A stretch of DNA of 64,000 nucleotides from CAUZFZ01 sp963579025 (GCA_963579025.1 CAUZFZ010000021.1:26189-90188), one strand, 5' to 3'. Positions 8,334 through 17,596 are shown, counted from the stretch's first letter. Numbers and translations: made by a program. The notes: a model not told the origin generated them from the sequence alone.

Positions 8334-9239
8334 ATGAAACGAGCGCTCGCCTGTCTGATCACATTGCTCATGGTCACACTGGCCTTGGCCGTGCCCGCCA
8401 CTGACAGCATTCGACAGCAGCTGAAGGTCGATCAGCAGGAGAACAATCCGTGGACCAGCCTCGACCTGAATAACCGACCCGAGAATTTTCAATTCGCAAT
8501 CGTGACAGATCGCACGGGCGGGCATCGTCCTGGTGTCTTTCCGAGTGCCTGCCGCAAGCTGAATCTGCTGCAGCCGGAATTCGTGATGTCTGTCGGTGAT
8601 CTGATCGAGGGCTACACAGAAGATCGCGAGCAGCTGGACAGGGAATGGACCGAGTTCAACGGGTTCGTCGACGGTCTGGAAATGCCGTTCTTCTACGCGG
8701 CCGGTAACCACGACATTTCGAACATGGCCATGTTGCCGGTGTGGCAGAATCAGTTTGGTCGTACGTATTACCACTTCATGTATCACGACGTCCTGTTCAT
8801 GGTCCTGAATTCCGAAGATCCGCCCGGATCAAAGCCCGCGAACATCGGTGACGAGCAGCTTGCCTGGGCCGCTGAAGTATTGGCCGAGAACTCCGACGCG
8901 CGCTGGACCGTCGTCTTCATCCACAAGCCAATGTGGCAGTACAAAGACGCAGCCAACTGGTCGAAGGTCGAAGCCATGCTGGGTGATCGCCCGCGGACAA
9001 TCTTCGCCGGACATCATCACAAGTACGCAGTCCACCGGCAGGGCAAATGGTCGTACTACGCTCTGGCAACGACCGGCGGCGGCAGCAAACTGGAAGGCCC
9101 GGCACAGGGTCGTTTCGATCACGTCGTCTGGGTGACCGTCACGCCCGAAGGACCTCGACTGGCCAATCTCTTGCTGGATGGCATCCTGTCGGAAGACCCG
9201 ATCGCGGAAGCCAACGCTTCCACCGGCGAAAAAGAATGA
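8334..9239 (+). CDS. Secreted metallophosphoesterase (calcineurin-like)
   Basis: The start is the ATG at 8334, chosen because AGAGGA lies 8-13 bases upstream and the product then begins with a clean signal peptide (M-K-R-A-L-A-C-L-I-T-L-L-M-V). The 301-residue product shows the ordered metal-binding blocks of the calcineurin-like superfamily: T-D-R-T-G-G, then V-G-D-L-I-E-G, then G-N-H-D, then F-I-H-K-P, then G-H-H-H-K. These bind two metal ions and act on phosphomonoesters or diesters. It is likely periplasmic or exported. It is divergent from the giant hydrolase gene (171 bp between starts) and followed by a DUF1501 gene in the same direction. Confidence 0.85.
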   Translation: MKRALACLITLLMVTLALAVPATDSIRQQLKVDQQENNPWTSLDLNNRPENFQFAIVTDRTGGHRPGVFPSACRKLNLLQPEFVMSVGDLIEGYTEDREQLDREWTEFNGFVDGLEMPFFYAAGNHDISNMAMLPVWQNQFGRTYYHFMYHDVLFMVLNSEDPPGSKPANIGDEQLAWAAEVLAENSDARWTVVFIHKPMWQYKDAANWSKVEAMLGDRPRTIFAGHHHKYAVHRQGKWSYYALATTGGGSKLEGPAQGRFDHVVWVTVTPEGPRLANLLLDGILSEDPIAEANASTGEKE

Positions 9240-9361
9240 CGTTTGTCGGGGCCATTCGGGGCAGACACATCGGCGGTCGCTGATGTATCCTGCATGATTG
9301 TCATAAGCAGCTTCCGACCGAAGCCAGCTCCAGTCCTCAACCCGATCGAAGGATGTCGACC

Positions 9362-10717
9362 ATGTTGACCCTATTCACTGGCGGACAAGGTCGCGATTGC
9401 GAAGGGATGACACGACGGAGCTTCGTTCAGGCGGGAACGCTGGGACTGGGTGGCCTGACTCTGCAGTCTCTATTGCAGGCGAAAGCAAACGCCGGCCAGG
9501 CGGGAGCCGAACTGGTTAAGGACAAAGCCGTTGTGGTCCTGTTCCTGTCTGGAGGCGCTACGCACGTCGAGACGTTCGATCCGAAGATGAGTGCGCCGGC
9601 TGAGTACCGCAGCATGACCGGCGAAGTCGCGACGAAGATACCCGGTGTCACGATCGGCGGCGGCTTCCCGGAAATCGCGACCATGGCCGATCGCATGGCT
9701 TTTGTGCGCTCGTTCCGTCACGGCAGTTCAAGCCATGGTCGCGGTCGCGAGCTGGTCCTGAGTGGCGGCAACACCCTGAAGGCCAGCATGGGTTCCATCT
9801 ACTCAAGACTGGCCGGTCCGACGAATCCGAAGACTGGTCTGCCGAACTATTCACTGGTGACACCTGCTGGCGCGGACGCGAAGTTCCGACAGGGCGATTC
9901 GATCGGTAGCGCTGGCCAGGCCGGACTTCTCGGTGGCGCGTACAACCCGTTTGATCCCAGCAAGGGCAGCGAAGTCAAACAGAACATGCGGCTGAACATG
10001 CCCGTTGATCGGTTGGATGATCGCCGTGCGCTGCTCGGGCAACTCGACGGTCTGAAGCGGCAACTGGATGCCAGCCCCGGTTATGAAGGCTCGGACAAAT
10101 TCCAGAAGCAGGCGTTCGACGTCGTGCTTGGAGGAGCGGCCGATGCGTTCGACCTGAAGAAAGAAGATCCCAAACTCGTCGACCGATACAGCACGGAGAA
10201 GTTCAAAGATCTCAAAGGCAAAGGGCTGGGACATCAGATGCTGCTGGCCCGCAAGCTGGTTGAAGCCGGCGTTGGATTCGTGAACGTGTCCAGCGGCGGC
10301 TGGGACATGCATCGGGGCCTTGTAAAGGCCATGGATACGTACGGCCATTCCGTGGACCACGCGGTCGCAACGTTCCTGACCGATCTTGAAAGCCGTGGTC
10401 TGAGTGACAAAGTGCTGCTCATCATCACCGGAGAATTCGGGCGCACGCCGCGGATCAATAAGAACGCCGGACGCGATCACTGGGGCAACCTGTGCACGCT
10501 GGCGCTGGCCGGCGGAGGCCTGAAGATGGGCCAGGTTATCGGCGAATCAGACCGCAAAGTCAGCGTGCCGGCGCAAAGCCCGGTCTCGGTACAGGACCTG
10601 ATGGGTACGGTGGTCAACCTGATGGTCGACGTACCAGCCATGCGTCTGCTGGCGGACATCCCCGTGGAACTGACGCAGTTCATCGGCCAGGGACGACCGA
10701 TCCCGCAGCTCGTCTGA
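9362..10717 (+). CDS. DUF1501 secreted protein
   Basis: A member of the DUF1501 family, an alkaline-phosphatase/sulfatase-fold group greatly expanded in planctomycetes. The N terminus has a twin-arginine-like export signal (T-R-R-S-F-V-Q-A-G followed by a glycine/leucine-rich stretch). Family hallmarks are L-F-L-S-G-G-A-T-H-V-E-T-F-D-P-K near the start, G-G-W-D-M-H in the middle and G-E-F-G-R-T-P-R-I-N then R-D-H-W-G near the end. ATG 9353 and ATG 9362 are both possible starts; 9362 was preferred because GAAGG sits nine bases upstream of it. The biochemical function of the family is unknown; genome surveys often pair it with DUF1553 cytochrome-like proteins, but no such partner is adjacent here. 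Confidence 0.88.
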   Translation: MLTLFTGGQGRDCEGMTRRSFVQAGTLGLGGLTLQSLLQAKANAGQAGAELVKDKAVVVLFLSGGATHVETFDPKMSAPAEYRSMTGEVATKIPGVTIGGGFPEIATMADRMAFVRSFRHGSSSHGRGRELVLSGGNTLKASMGSIYSRLAGPTNPKTGLPNYSLVTPAGADAKFRQGDSIGSAGQAGLLGGAYNPFDPSKGSEVKQNMRLNMPVDRLDDRRALLGQLDGLKRQLDASPGYEGSDKFQKQAFDVVLGGAADAFDLKKEDPKLVDRYSTEKFKDLKGKGLGHQMLLARKLVEAGVGFVNVSSGGWDMHRGLVKAMDTYGHSVDHAVATFLTDLESRGLSDKVLLIITGEFGRTPRINKNAGRDHWGNLCTLALAGGGLKMGQVIGESDRKVSVPAQSPVSVQDLMGTVVNLMVDVPAMRLLADIPVELTQFIGQGRPIPQLV

Positions 10718-10782
10718 TCGGAGATAAAGTTCCGAGACGGTCATCGTTGTGCAGGCCGGAAAACTCAGGCAATCAGTTCGTA

Positions 10783-12192
10783 TCACTCAGGCGTGACAGT
10801 TGCGGACTCTGTGCCAATTGCGATTACGGACGACTCCGTGCGCAGAAACAGCGAACGGCCCGCGATTGCTGGCGTCGCGAGGCAATACTCGCCGATTTCG
10901 TTTTCGGCCAGTAATTCAAACTCAGGTCCGGCAGCGACCACAAAGACCGTGCCGGATTCGGCCGTCAGATAAAGCTTCCCGTCTGCCGCCACGGGCGACA
11001 CTGTAAAGCTTGATGTCGAGCCATTACCGACACGTTCACGGTAGACCGGCGTGCCGGTTTTTGATTCGTAGCAACTCAGCACACCGTAACCAGACAGCGT
11101 GTAGAGATACTGCCCCACAACAATTGGTGTCGGGATGTAGGTGCCGTTGCGGGGGCGGGTCCACGCGACGTGTTCGTTCGATTCACCGCCTGCCTGCGGT
11201 GAGAGGTCACCCTGAGCATCGACACGGATGGCGTGGATTGGCTGGATCGGACGGTAGCCGCTGGTCACAAAGATCAGCCCGTCGTGCACGAAGGGAGTTG
11301 GCACGGTGATGAAAGAATTACCGGACAATCGCCATCGTTCATCGCCAGTGATGGCATCGTAACCCCGCACGAATCGCGACCCATTGGCGATCAGCAGAGG
11401 ACCGCTCGCACTTTCGTGAATCGTGGGCGTGCCCCATGACGGCAGTTCATCCCGTTCACTCTTCCACAGTTCTTCACCGGTTGCGATGTCATACGCTGCA
11501 ATGAATGAGCCCTTCTGAATATCGCACTGCACGAAGACTCGGTTGCCATGAATGATCGGTGAGCTGCCGAATCCCCACTGCAGGTCCGGGACATCGAAAG
11601 CGCCGCTGTCCAGAAGTCCCAGTTGTTTTGACCAAAGCAGATCGCCGTCCATGCTGTAACAGCACAGGCCGCCGGTATTGTAAAGAGCGACGACGTGCTT
11701 GCCGTCGGTGGCTGGCGTGCTGTTGGCGTGACTCGACTTGGTATGCCTGCGCACCGGTGGAATTCCCTCGAACGAAACCCGATGCCAACAAATGCAGCCG
11801 GTGGCCGTGTCGAGGCAGTACAGCCGCCACGAATGTTCGTTGTCGTCGTTGGCCGCGTCGCCGGCGCCGTAATTGCCGATTCTAAGACGCGACTCGCCCC
11901 CGCTGCTGACGGCCGTCGTGACAAACGTTCGGTCTTTCCACACGACAGGTGCGGAGTTGGCCAGGCCCGGAATCGGCGTTCGCCACCGGATGTTGTTTCC
12001 GGAGGCACCATCCCACTTGTCCGGCAACTCCTGACCGTTCGCCACGCCGCGTGCACTCGGACCTCGAAAGGATGGCCAGGTATCCGATGCAATGCTATCT
12101 CGATCATCTGCCAGGCCAGACTGCAGACCGTGCATGAACAACGCGACCACGACAGCAAACAGCAGCAGCAGTGTTCGTACTGAGTTCGGCAT
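10783..12192 (-). CDS. Secreted PQQ-like beta-propeller protein
   Basis: A 469-residue protein with a signal peptide (R-T-L-L-L-L-F-A-V-V-V-A-L-F-M-H-G) and a mature N terminus W-P-S-F-R-G-P-S-A-R-G-V, the classic opening of planctomycete 'outer membrane protein assembly BamB/PQQ-like' propellers. Repeats of the form D-x-x-T-G-x-x-x-W (A-T-G-C-I-C-W, A-T-G-E-E-L-W, A-I-T-G-D-E-R-W) support a multi-bladed PQQ-type propeller. These proteins are usually considered scaffold or ligand-binding rather than true quinoprotein dehydrogenases; no dehydrogenase active-site residues were noticed. It is the last gene of a four-gene minus-strand operon, starting 27 bp after the ThuA-domain gene. Confidence 0.85.
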   Translation of the reverse strand: MPNSVRTLLLLFAVVVALFMHGLQSGLADDRDSIASDTWPSFRGPSARGVANGQELPDKWDGASGNNIRWRTPIPGLANSAPVVWKDRTFVTTAVSSGGESRLRIGNYGAGDAANDDNEHSWRLYCLDTATGCICWHRVSFEGIPPVRRHTKSSHANSTPATDGKHVVALYNTGGLCCYSMDGDLLWSKQLGLLDSGAFDVPDLQWGFGSSPIIHGNRVFVQCDIQKGSFIAAYDIATGEELWKSERDELPSWGTPTIHESASGPLLIANGSRFVRGYDAITGDERWRLSGNSFITVPTPFVHDGLIFVTSGYRPIQPIHAIRVDAQGDLSPQAGGESNEHVAWTRPRNGTYIPTPIVVGQYLYTLSGYGVLSCYESKTGTPVYRERVGNGSTSSFTVSPVAADGKLYLTAESGTVFVVAAGPEFELLAENEIGEYCLATPAIAGRSLFLRTESSVIAIGTESATVTPE

Positions 12193-12219
12193 GATCGATG
12201 ACTCCGCGTCACTCGTGGT

Positions 12220-13233
12220 CTATTCCGGCAGCGGCACGATGGGAGATTCCCAACCGGCCAGGTCCTGAGGTTTCGTTCCCGCTTTGCGACGGCCGCGACC
12301 TCGGCGCCACGTCGCGTTGTAAGGACCAACGAAGCTGACATCGGCGTCCTCTGCGATCGCGTCTTCCAGGCTCACAGCCCAGAAGCAGGCGTTTATCAGC
12401 ATGCGTCGATACCCCTCATTCTCGATGTCGTTTGATGCGCCGTATGTGCTGGTGAAGACGCGCCCGGAGTTTCCATCGTCGCCTTCGTAACTGCGAATCC
12501 ATGCTCCCGGTACGGGCTTACGAGTCGTATCAACCTCGGAATCTTGCTCCATGCCCTGCAGTGGTTGGGCCATCGCGAGAATTTCACTTGGCTGCAGCGG
12601 GTTGGCGTTGTAGCCGCCGCACTGAGCCCACATGTCTTTGACACCGCGCAGAATCGGATGGCTCGCCTTCTCCGGTACGATATCCAGACGCGTGCTGGAG
12701 CGATGATTGCCTCCGTAATGGCCGGCCCATTTTTCTCCCAGCACCTGACGGCCGAAGCCGTCCTTGTAGTCGGCTCCCCGGAAGCTGTTCGAGTATTTGG
12801 CGAATCGGCTGTCTCCCGGGATTTTGAATCCGTGCGTGGCTGTCCGCAGACCGACAATTGGACCACCACGAATAAGGTAATTGACAAAGTGCTCCATTTG
12901 CTCCGGCGGCCAGTTCTGGAAGCGGGTAAACACCACCATCAGGTCGGCAATCTCCAAGGCTTCCATCCCGGGCACGTTCGACTGTCCCGGCTTAATCACA
13001 CCACTCGCATCGACACCAAACAGCACAGTGCACCGAAATCCGTGGTGTTTCGCGAGAATTCGCGCCAGAGCGGGCAGCGTTTCCTCGGACCGGTATTCGT
13101 GATCGCTGGCAATGAACACGATGTCCTTGCCCTTGCCTGGACCGTCAGTGCCGGCGTAGACGAGCGGATCGGCCTGCGCGACCGAACTGAGAAAAGTCAG
13201 ACAGAGCATGGTCAGCAGTGTCGTCAATCGCAT
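12220..13233 (-). CDS. ThuA-domain (trehalose-utilisation-like) secreted protein
   Basis: The start is the ATG at 13233, which gives a proper signal peptide (M-R-L-T-T-L-L-T-M-L-C-L-T-F-L) cleaved after A-Q-A; an open frame 24 codons longer has no such feature. The mature part has the ThuA pattern: I-V-F-I-A-S-D-H-E-Y-R near the N terminus, D-L-M-V-V-F-T-R-F, the G-G-P-I-V-G-L-R-T-A-T-H segment, and a glutamine-amidotransferase-like fold end. ThuA-like proteins in planctomycetes commonly accompany sugar or carbohydrate degradation genes; the exact reaction is not known. It lies 26 bp after the DUF3179 gene and 27 bp before the PQQ-like gene, so co-transcription is likely. Confidence 0.85.
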   Translation of the reverse strand: MRLTTLLTMLCLTFLSSVAQADPLVYAGTDGPGKGKDIVFIASDHEYRSEETLPALARILAKHHGFRCTVLFGVDASGVIKPGQSNVPGMEALEIADLMVVFTRFQNWPPEQMEHFVNYLIRGGPIVGLRTATHGFKIPGDSRFAKYSNSFRGADYKDGFGRQVLGEKWAGHYGGNHRSSTRLDIVPEKASHPILRGVKDMWAQCGGYNANPLQPSEILAMAQPLQGMEQDSEVDTTRKPVPGAWIRSYEGDDGNSGRVFTSTYGASNDIENEGYRRMLINACFWAVSLEDAIAEDADVSFVGPYNATWRRGRGRRKAGTKPQDLAGWESPIVPLPE

Positions 13234-13259
13234 CGAAGTCTTCCTGTGTGAATAGGAGG

Positions 13260-14261
13260 CTAATCCAGAGTCAGTTCCTTGCTGCGCGGATGAAAGGTCA
13301 TCCATGCTTTCCGGAAGGAGATAATGCCCACGTGCGGCACCAGAGTCTGGCCCTTCATCTCACCGTCGACAGCCTTCCCGGAACGGTCCCATGTCGAGCC
13401 GGTCTGTTTGTCTTTGAATTGCTGCTTTCCCACCGATTCAAACGTTAGCACTCGATCTGCCAGCTTGCGTTTGAAGAGCCGGGCTGACGTGCTGTCTGAA
13501 TCGAACGTTGCGACAACTGCGACGCCTCTGGCGTCCAGGTTCATGACACTGGTCTTCCGAAGCGTCGCGAACGACACGTGATACATGCCATGGCCGCCGA
13601 GAAACCCAACCACGAACCGTTCTGGTGTTTTATAGAACTCGTCAGTGTAGTTCCGGTTGGTGCGACTCATGTTGAGGACGGTCGTGTCGGGGAACTCTGA
13701 CTTCCACGCCGACCAGGTCAGCATGTCCGATGGCAACGTCTTCAATCGGACGCCTTTGTGTTTGCCTTCCATGCCTAACCCCAGCAGATGGCTCCACAAG
13801 GATTTGGACTCAGTATCCATCATGACGAGGCTGCGATTCCACAATTGACCGGAAACGCAAAACGTCAGGGGCTGGCCATCAACTTCTCTGGCATACACGA
13901 TGCCGTTGTGACAGAGGTGTCACCAGGTGGCCGCAATCGGCGCCTTCGCCACAGTGTCGTTGATGATCTCGCGACGGGGCCCGGTCAGCATGTTGACGGG
14001 ATACGCACGGGCCTGGTCTCCCACAACCACACCCATGACCAGCTCGTTGTCGTTGACTTCGTCGGTCACTGCACTTGCCGCGAGAAACGGTGCATCGACG
14101 ATGGCCCGGACAGGTCGCATGAGTCTGCGAGGATTGAAGTCGGACCTGTCGTCCGCGCAGGACGGAACGACCGCCGGCACCAGGGCCAATATCACTGCCA
14201 GAAATGAGCAAGCTGGTCGTGTCATCGGTCGCACCATTCCCATACAGGGGAGCCAATCCAT
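13260..14261 (-). CDS. DUF3179 protein, predicted selenoprotein (in-frame TGA = Sec114)
   Basis: The 5' part (ATG 14261 to codon 113) and 3' part (from 13919) stay in one reading frame, separated only by a TGA at 13922-13920. The join reads A-A-T-W-U-H-L-C-H-N-G-I-V-Y-A-R-E, where DUF3179 proteins have T-[YW]-C-P-L-C, so the TGA replaces the first Cys of the conserved CxxC. The rest is a complete family member (A-R-A-Y-P-V-N-M-L, I-N-D-T-V before it; L-T-F-C-V-S-G-Q-L, S-L-W-S-H-L-L-G after it), with an export signal. A SECIS-like hairpin follows. The start overlaps the stop of the upstream gene (TGATG), implying translational coupling; ATG 14225 is an alternative start. A UxxC site suggests a thiol redox or metal function outside the cytoplasm; the family role is unknown. 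A plain nonsense mutation is the alternative. Confidence 0.85.
13886..13922 (-). promoter_or_regulatory. Predicted bacterial SECIS element (DUF3179 gene)
   Basis: In the mRNA direction the UGA (13922-13920) is followed by CTCT (13916-13913), a side bulge, stem GGCAT (13904-13900), loop CGUGU (13899-13895), then AUGCC and AGAG closing both stems (13894-13886). The loop begins 20 nt after the UGA and has G as its second base, which fits the published general description of bacterial SECIS elements (loop about 16-37 nt after UGA with a G in the first two loop bases). Confidence 0.65.
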
Positions 14262-15220
14262 CAATTCACGGTTGACGCAGCACCCGACAGACCGACGCTC
14301 TTCAGTTCGCTGGCGATCTGTTCCTCAGCCTCGAGAATTGGCCTGACCAGTTGCTCAACTTCGATCCGCTCGTCATCGGTGAGTTGCCGCTGCGGTGGAC
14401 GCGGGAGCCCAAAGTCCTGGCCGAGCACTGTCATCGCGTGCTTCAGCATCGAGATGTTGAAACTGTCGCCCTCACGCTGCCGGTAGTCTTCGATCGGCAA
14501 CAGCTTTGCCTGGTATGCCATGCCTTCGTCGTACTGTCCAGCCGCCATCGCCGCATGCATTGCCAGGGTCAAGTGCGGGCACACATTACCGGCGCCCGTC
14601 GTGTATCCGGTCGAGCCTGCCAGCATGTAGTACGGTGCAAACCGTTCGGCTGAACCGCACAGCCATTCGACGCCGGATGTGTCCGCCGAAACCGTCGTGC
14701 GGAATTCGTGCATCTGATTCCACGCGTATTTGACGCCCACGACGTGCGGGTTCTTCGCGACTTCCAGAAGAAGTTCGTTGCTGGGCAAGGGCGACTTCTT
14801 ATAGATCAGTGTCGGACACGGAGCCGCGTCGATCACAGTTGTGTAATAGTCGTGCGCACCACGATCGCTTAGATACGGATGGGCAAACGGCATGAACATG
14901 ATGCCGGTCGCCCCCACCTCGAGTGATCGTTGGGCGACTTCGACTGCAAAGCCGACCTGTAACCCCACCGGGGCAAACACGATGGCTTCCGGTCCACTGG
15001 CTTCGCAAGTTACGCGAACGTTTTCGACGATCTCGTCGGCGCTCAGCGAGTGAAACTCGCTTGTCCCGGCAGCGGGAAGAAAGCAGCGGATTCCCGCAGC
15101 ATACATACGGGCGGTGTGCTCTGCCTGCAGGTCCGAATTCAGGCTGCCGTCATTGTGGTACGCCGTCAAAGGCACGAGATGAACAGTACGAAGCTGCTCC
15201 ATCTCAAAGTTGTCAGACAT
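14261..15220 (-). CDS. Dihydrodipicolinate synthase family protein (class I aldolase-like)
   Basis: A 319-residue TIM-barrel protein of the DapA/N-acetylneuraminate lyase superfamily. Visible landmarks are A-A-G-T-S-E-F-H-S-L (the G-T-x-E phosphate/carboxylate-binding segment), the tyrosine region L-I-Y-K-K-S-P-L and the Schiff-base lysine in V-G-V-K-Y-A-W-N. True DapA has a GTTGES motif; the GTSEF form and 319-residue length are closer to sugar-acid lyases or dehydratases such as 5-dehydro-4-deoxyglucarate dehydratase. Its stop overlaps the start of the DUF3179 gene, and it heads the operon that also contains ThuA and PQQ-like genes. A sugar-acid catabolic role is inferred from this context. 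Confidence 0.82.
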   Translation of the reverse strand: MSDNFEMEQLRTVHLVPLTAYHNDGSLNSDLQAEHTARMYAAGIRCFLPAAGTSEFHSLSADEIVENVRVTCEASGPEAIVFAPVGLQVGFAVEVAQRSLEVGATGIMFMPFAHPYLSDRGAHDYYTTVIDAAPCPTLIYKKSPLPSNELLLEVAKNPHVVGVKYAWNQMHEFRTTVSADTSGVEWLCGSAERFAPYYMLAGSTGYTTGAGNVCPHLTLAMHAAMAAGQYDEGMAYQAKLLPIEDYRQREGDSFNISMLKHAMTVLGQDFGLPRPPQRQLTDDERIEVEQLVRPILEAEEQIASELKSVGLSGAASTVN

Positions 15221-15279
15221 CGTGGGTTTTCTCCGGTTCGATCAATGCAACCAGAGGAACCACTCAAGTCCGAGCCCGC

Positions 15280-15783
15280 TCACTTCGTCTCGGGGATCGT
15301 GTCGACGAGATCGTTCACCAGCTTCTTCAGCGTCTGGTTCGTGAGCAGAATGTCGACGGACTCGCGTCCCGGCTGGCCGCTTTCAGTGCGGTAGCGCTTC
15401 AGCAGGAACGTACCGTTTGCCTGAGCACTCAGCAACACTTCGTAAAACTGCGTTGCTCCCTGACTCAAATCTGGCGGATTCGACCGAATCAATACCTGGT
15501 GCCCTGAGTCATCGATCTCGATGGGTCCAATCGACTCCAGGAGATAGGTCACGTGCTTCGAAAGGTTGTCGGCCCACTCGTGCAGCACGCTGACTTCGCG
15601 ACCGACCAGAGCTGGCACTTGCAGCGTCAGCGACTCCAGCGCGCAACTCATCTTGTCGACGGCCAGAAAGTCGACGCTCAGAACGAGGCCGGCCGGGCTC
15701 GTCATCTCGACTCGCCGCGGAGCCGACGCTGCGAATCCAACCAGTTGCTTCAGTTCATTCTCAAGCTGCGCCGTGAGGTCCAT
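15280..15783 (-). CDS. Conserved hypothetical protein
   Basis: A 167-residue soluble protein starting M-D-L-T-A-Q-L-E-N-E-L at ATG 15783, chosen because GAGGAGG lies 7 bases upstream. There is no signal peptide or membrane span. It is mixed alpha/beta with an acidic N terminus and a C-terminal helix (T-L-K-K-L-V-N-D-L-V-D-T-I). I do not recognise a family, although the pattern of conserved hydrophobic and charged residues looks like a real protein. It lies 59 bp upstream of the aldolase-like gene on the same strand and may belong to that operon. The 277 bases to its right (15784-16060) hold only the end of the SpoVR gene's downstream region. Confidence 0.65.
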   Translation of the reverse strand: MDLTAQLENELKQLVGFAASAPRRVEMTSPAGLVLSVDFLAVDKMSCALESLTLQVPALVGREVSVLHEWADNLSKHVTYLLESIGPIEIDDSGHQVLIRSNPPDLSQGATQFYEVLLSAQANGTFLLKRYRTESGQPGRESVDILLTNQTLKKLVNDLVDTIPETK

Positions 15784-16060
15784 GGCATGCCTCCTCAGAC
15801 TCGGTGAGGTTCCTCCCACCGGCTGACCAGGCTACCAGTTTGATAAGGCAGGCAAGCCTGATCGACTTTTTGTGTCACATTCAGAATGAGGTATGAGTGA
15901 TTCTGCTGTCAAAGCCCATTTCACAGAGAACATCGACCTGTCGGTAAGCCGCGCCGAAAGGAAAGATTCTGCTTGATCCAACGGCGTCCGACGTTCCGGC
16001 CAGAAACCCGCATTGCCGACGCAGTCTGCCTTTGATCGACGAGTCGTCCAACAGCAACTC

Positions 16061-17596
16061 TCACGCTGCCGATCTGGCTTTCATCTCGTGGCTACCGCCA
16101 TCGAACGAAAACACTGTGGGCTTGTCGTCATACACGGATTCCACATGAACCGGACGCCCCCACAGCTTGCACAGATTCGTCAACGTATCCCGGGCATAAT
16201 CCAGTTTCAGCGGCATACCTTGAAACTGATGGACCAGATACAGCTCACCGCGGTTCTTGTAGTTGCCGTCCACAACTCGGATCACCGGACGACCGTGGTT
16301 GGTCAAACTGTCCAGCAGTTGCTGTTTGACTTTGTAGAACTCGCGCGACGCGATTTCGTAATGATCGTTCGCCTCGTTGTACGCAAACATGAACATCTTG
16401 TGCTTCTGACAGAACTCGGGTGTCAGGAACGTGTCAATGAAAGTCACATCGTTATGTACGCGTCGCACTTCAAAGATCTTCTCACGACCCAAGCCCAGCT
16501 TGCGATCCCAGTTCCGCTTTGCACGCATGTCGTCGCACTGTTCCCATTCCGGACCAAACTGGCCTTTGTTCCAGCGTTCTTCGATGTCGCGGAACAGTTC
16601 GATGCCAACTTTGTAGGGATTCAGGCGTTGAGGACTCATTGCCATCGTGCCACTGTGGTGATCCGCATAGTCGATGACTTCAGCATCCGTCAGGCCGAAC
16701 TGGGTCATGATTGTCGAGTGCCAGTAGCTCGCCCAGCCCTCGTTCATGATCTTGGTCTGACCCTGCGGGGCGAAGTAATACGCTTCGTCCCGAATAATCG
16801 ACAGGATGTCGTGCTGCCACGGTTTCAACGGTGCCTGTTCCAGCAGGAACAACAGAACGTCCCGTTCGGGTCGCTCAGGAAATGAGCGGCTGGCTTCTTT
16901 CTGTGCGAGTTCTTCTTTCTTCTCTTCGGCCTGCTTCTGCAGCACGTCTGGTGGATTGATAAATCGATCCATATATCCCTTGTTCGATCGCAGCCGGCCA
17001 TCAGGCTCGTCGTCCTGTGACGAGTCCTCTGGTTCCAGAGCACTCTTCACCGGATTCGGGTCATCATGACGTTTGACGTGTGGAAGGTGTGGATCGATCA
17101 GGTCTTCCAGTGACAGACAGGCGTCGATGAACTCCTCGACAGCCTGGTAGCCGACACGATCAACGTACCGGTTGACCCGAGCTGCGTGGTTCGCCATCTG
17201 GTCAAGCATGCGACGGTTGGTCGGGGCGAACCAGGCATTGTTCTTGAAGAAATCGCAGTGCCCGTAGACGTGCGCGATGACCAGCTTCTGATCACCCACA
17301 CCGTTCGTGTTCAGCAGATAGGCGTAACACGGGTCCGTGTTGATCACCATTTCGTAGATCTTCTGAAGACCGTACGAGTATCCTTTCATCAGTTCATCAT
17401 ATTGCGAGCCGAAGCGCCAGTGCGGGTAACGGATTGGAAAGCCCGTGTATGCCGCGAACATGCTGAGTTCTTCGTAGTCGACGTATTCGAAAATCGTCTC
17501 GTAGAAGTCCAGCCCCTCCTCGCGAGCCCGCTGCTCCATGGATTCCTGGATCTTTGCGATATGTCCAGGCAGCGATCGGTGGGTACTGATTGCCAC
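16061..17596 (-). CDS. spoVR: SpoVR family protein
   Basis: A 511-residue protein matching SpoVR/YcgB from end to end: Y-D-E-L-M-K-G-Y-S-Y-G-L-Q-K-I-Y-E-M-V-I-N-T near the N terminus, V-Y-G-H-C-D-F-F-K-N-N, N-E-G-W-A-S-Y-W-H in the middle (a histidine/glutamate-rich site) and a C-terminal D-G-N-Y-K-N-R-G-E-L-Y-L region. SpoVR is needed for the spore cortex in Bacillus, but homologues are widespread in non-sporulating bacteria, including Escherichia coli, where they are in the general stress regulon. It is the last gene of the prkA-yeaH-spoVR cluster, 43 bp after the YeaH gene. The molecular activity of SpoVR is not settled. Confidence 0.93.
   Translation of the reverse strand: MAISTHRSLPGHIAKIQESMEQRAREEGLDFYETIFEYVDYEELSMFAAYTGFPIRYPHWRFGSQYDELMKGYSYGLQKIYEMVINTDPCYAYLLNTNGVGDQKLVIAHVYGHCDFFKNNAWFAPTNRRMLDQMANHAARVNRYVDRVGYQAVEEFIDACLSLEDLIDPHLPHVKRHDDPNPVKSALEPEDSSQDDEPDGRLRSNKGYMDRFINPPDVLQKQAEEKKEELAQKEASRSFPERPERDVLLFLLEQAPLKPWQHDILSIIRDEAYYFAPQGQTKIMNEGWASYWHSTIMTQFGLTDAEVIDYADHHSGTMAMSPQRLNPYKVGIELFRDIEERWNKGQFGPEWEQCDDMRAKRNWDRKLGLGREKIFEVRRVHNDVTFIDTFLTPEFCQKHKMFMFAYNEANDHYEIASREFYKVKQQLLDSLTNHGRPVIRVVDGNYKNRGELYLVHQFQGMPLKLDYARDTLTNLCKLWGRPVHVESVYDDKPTVFSFDGGSHEMKARSAA

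Noticed and set aside
13260..14264. Two separate genes or a pseudogene caused by a nonsense mutation in the DUF3179 gene
   Set aside because: The frame is intact on both sides, the stop is exactly TGA at a conserved Cys, and a SECIS-like hairpin follows; a second example of the same pattern exists in the window.
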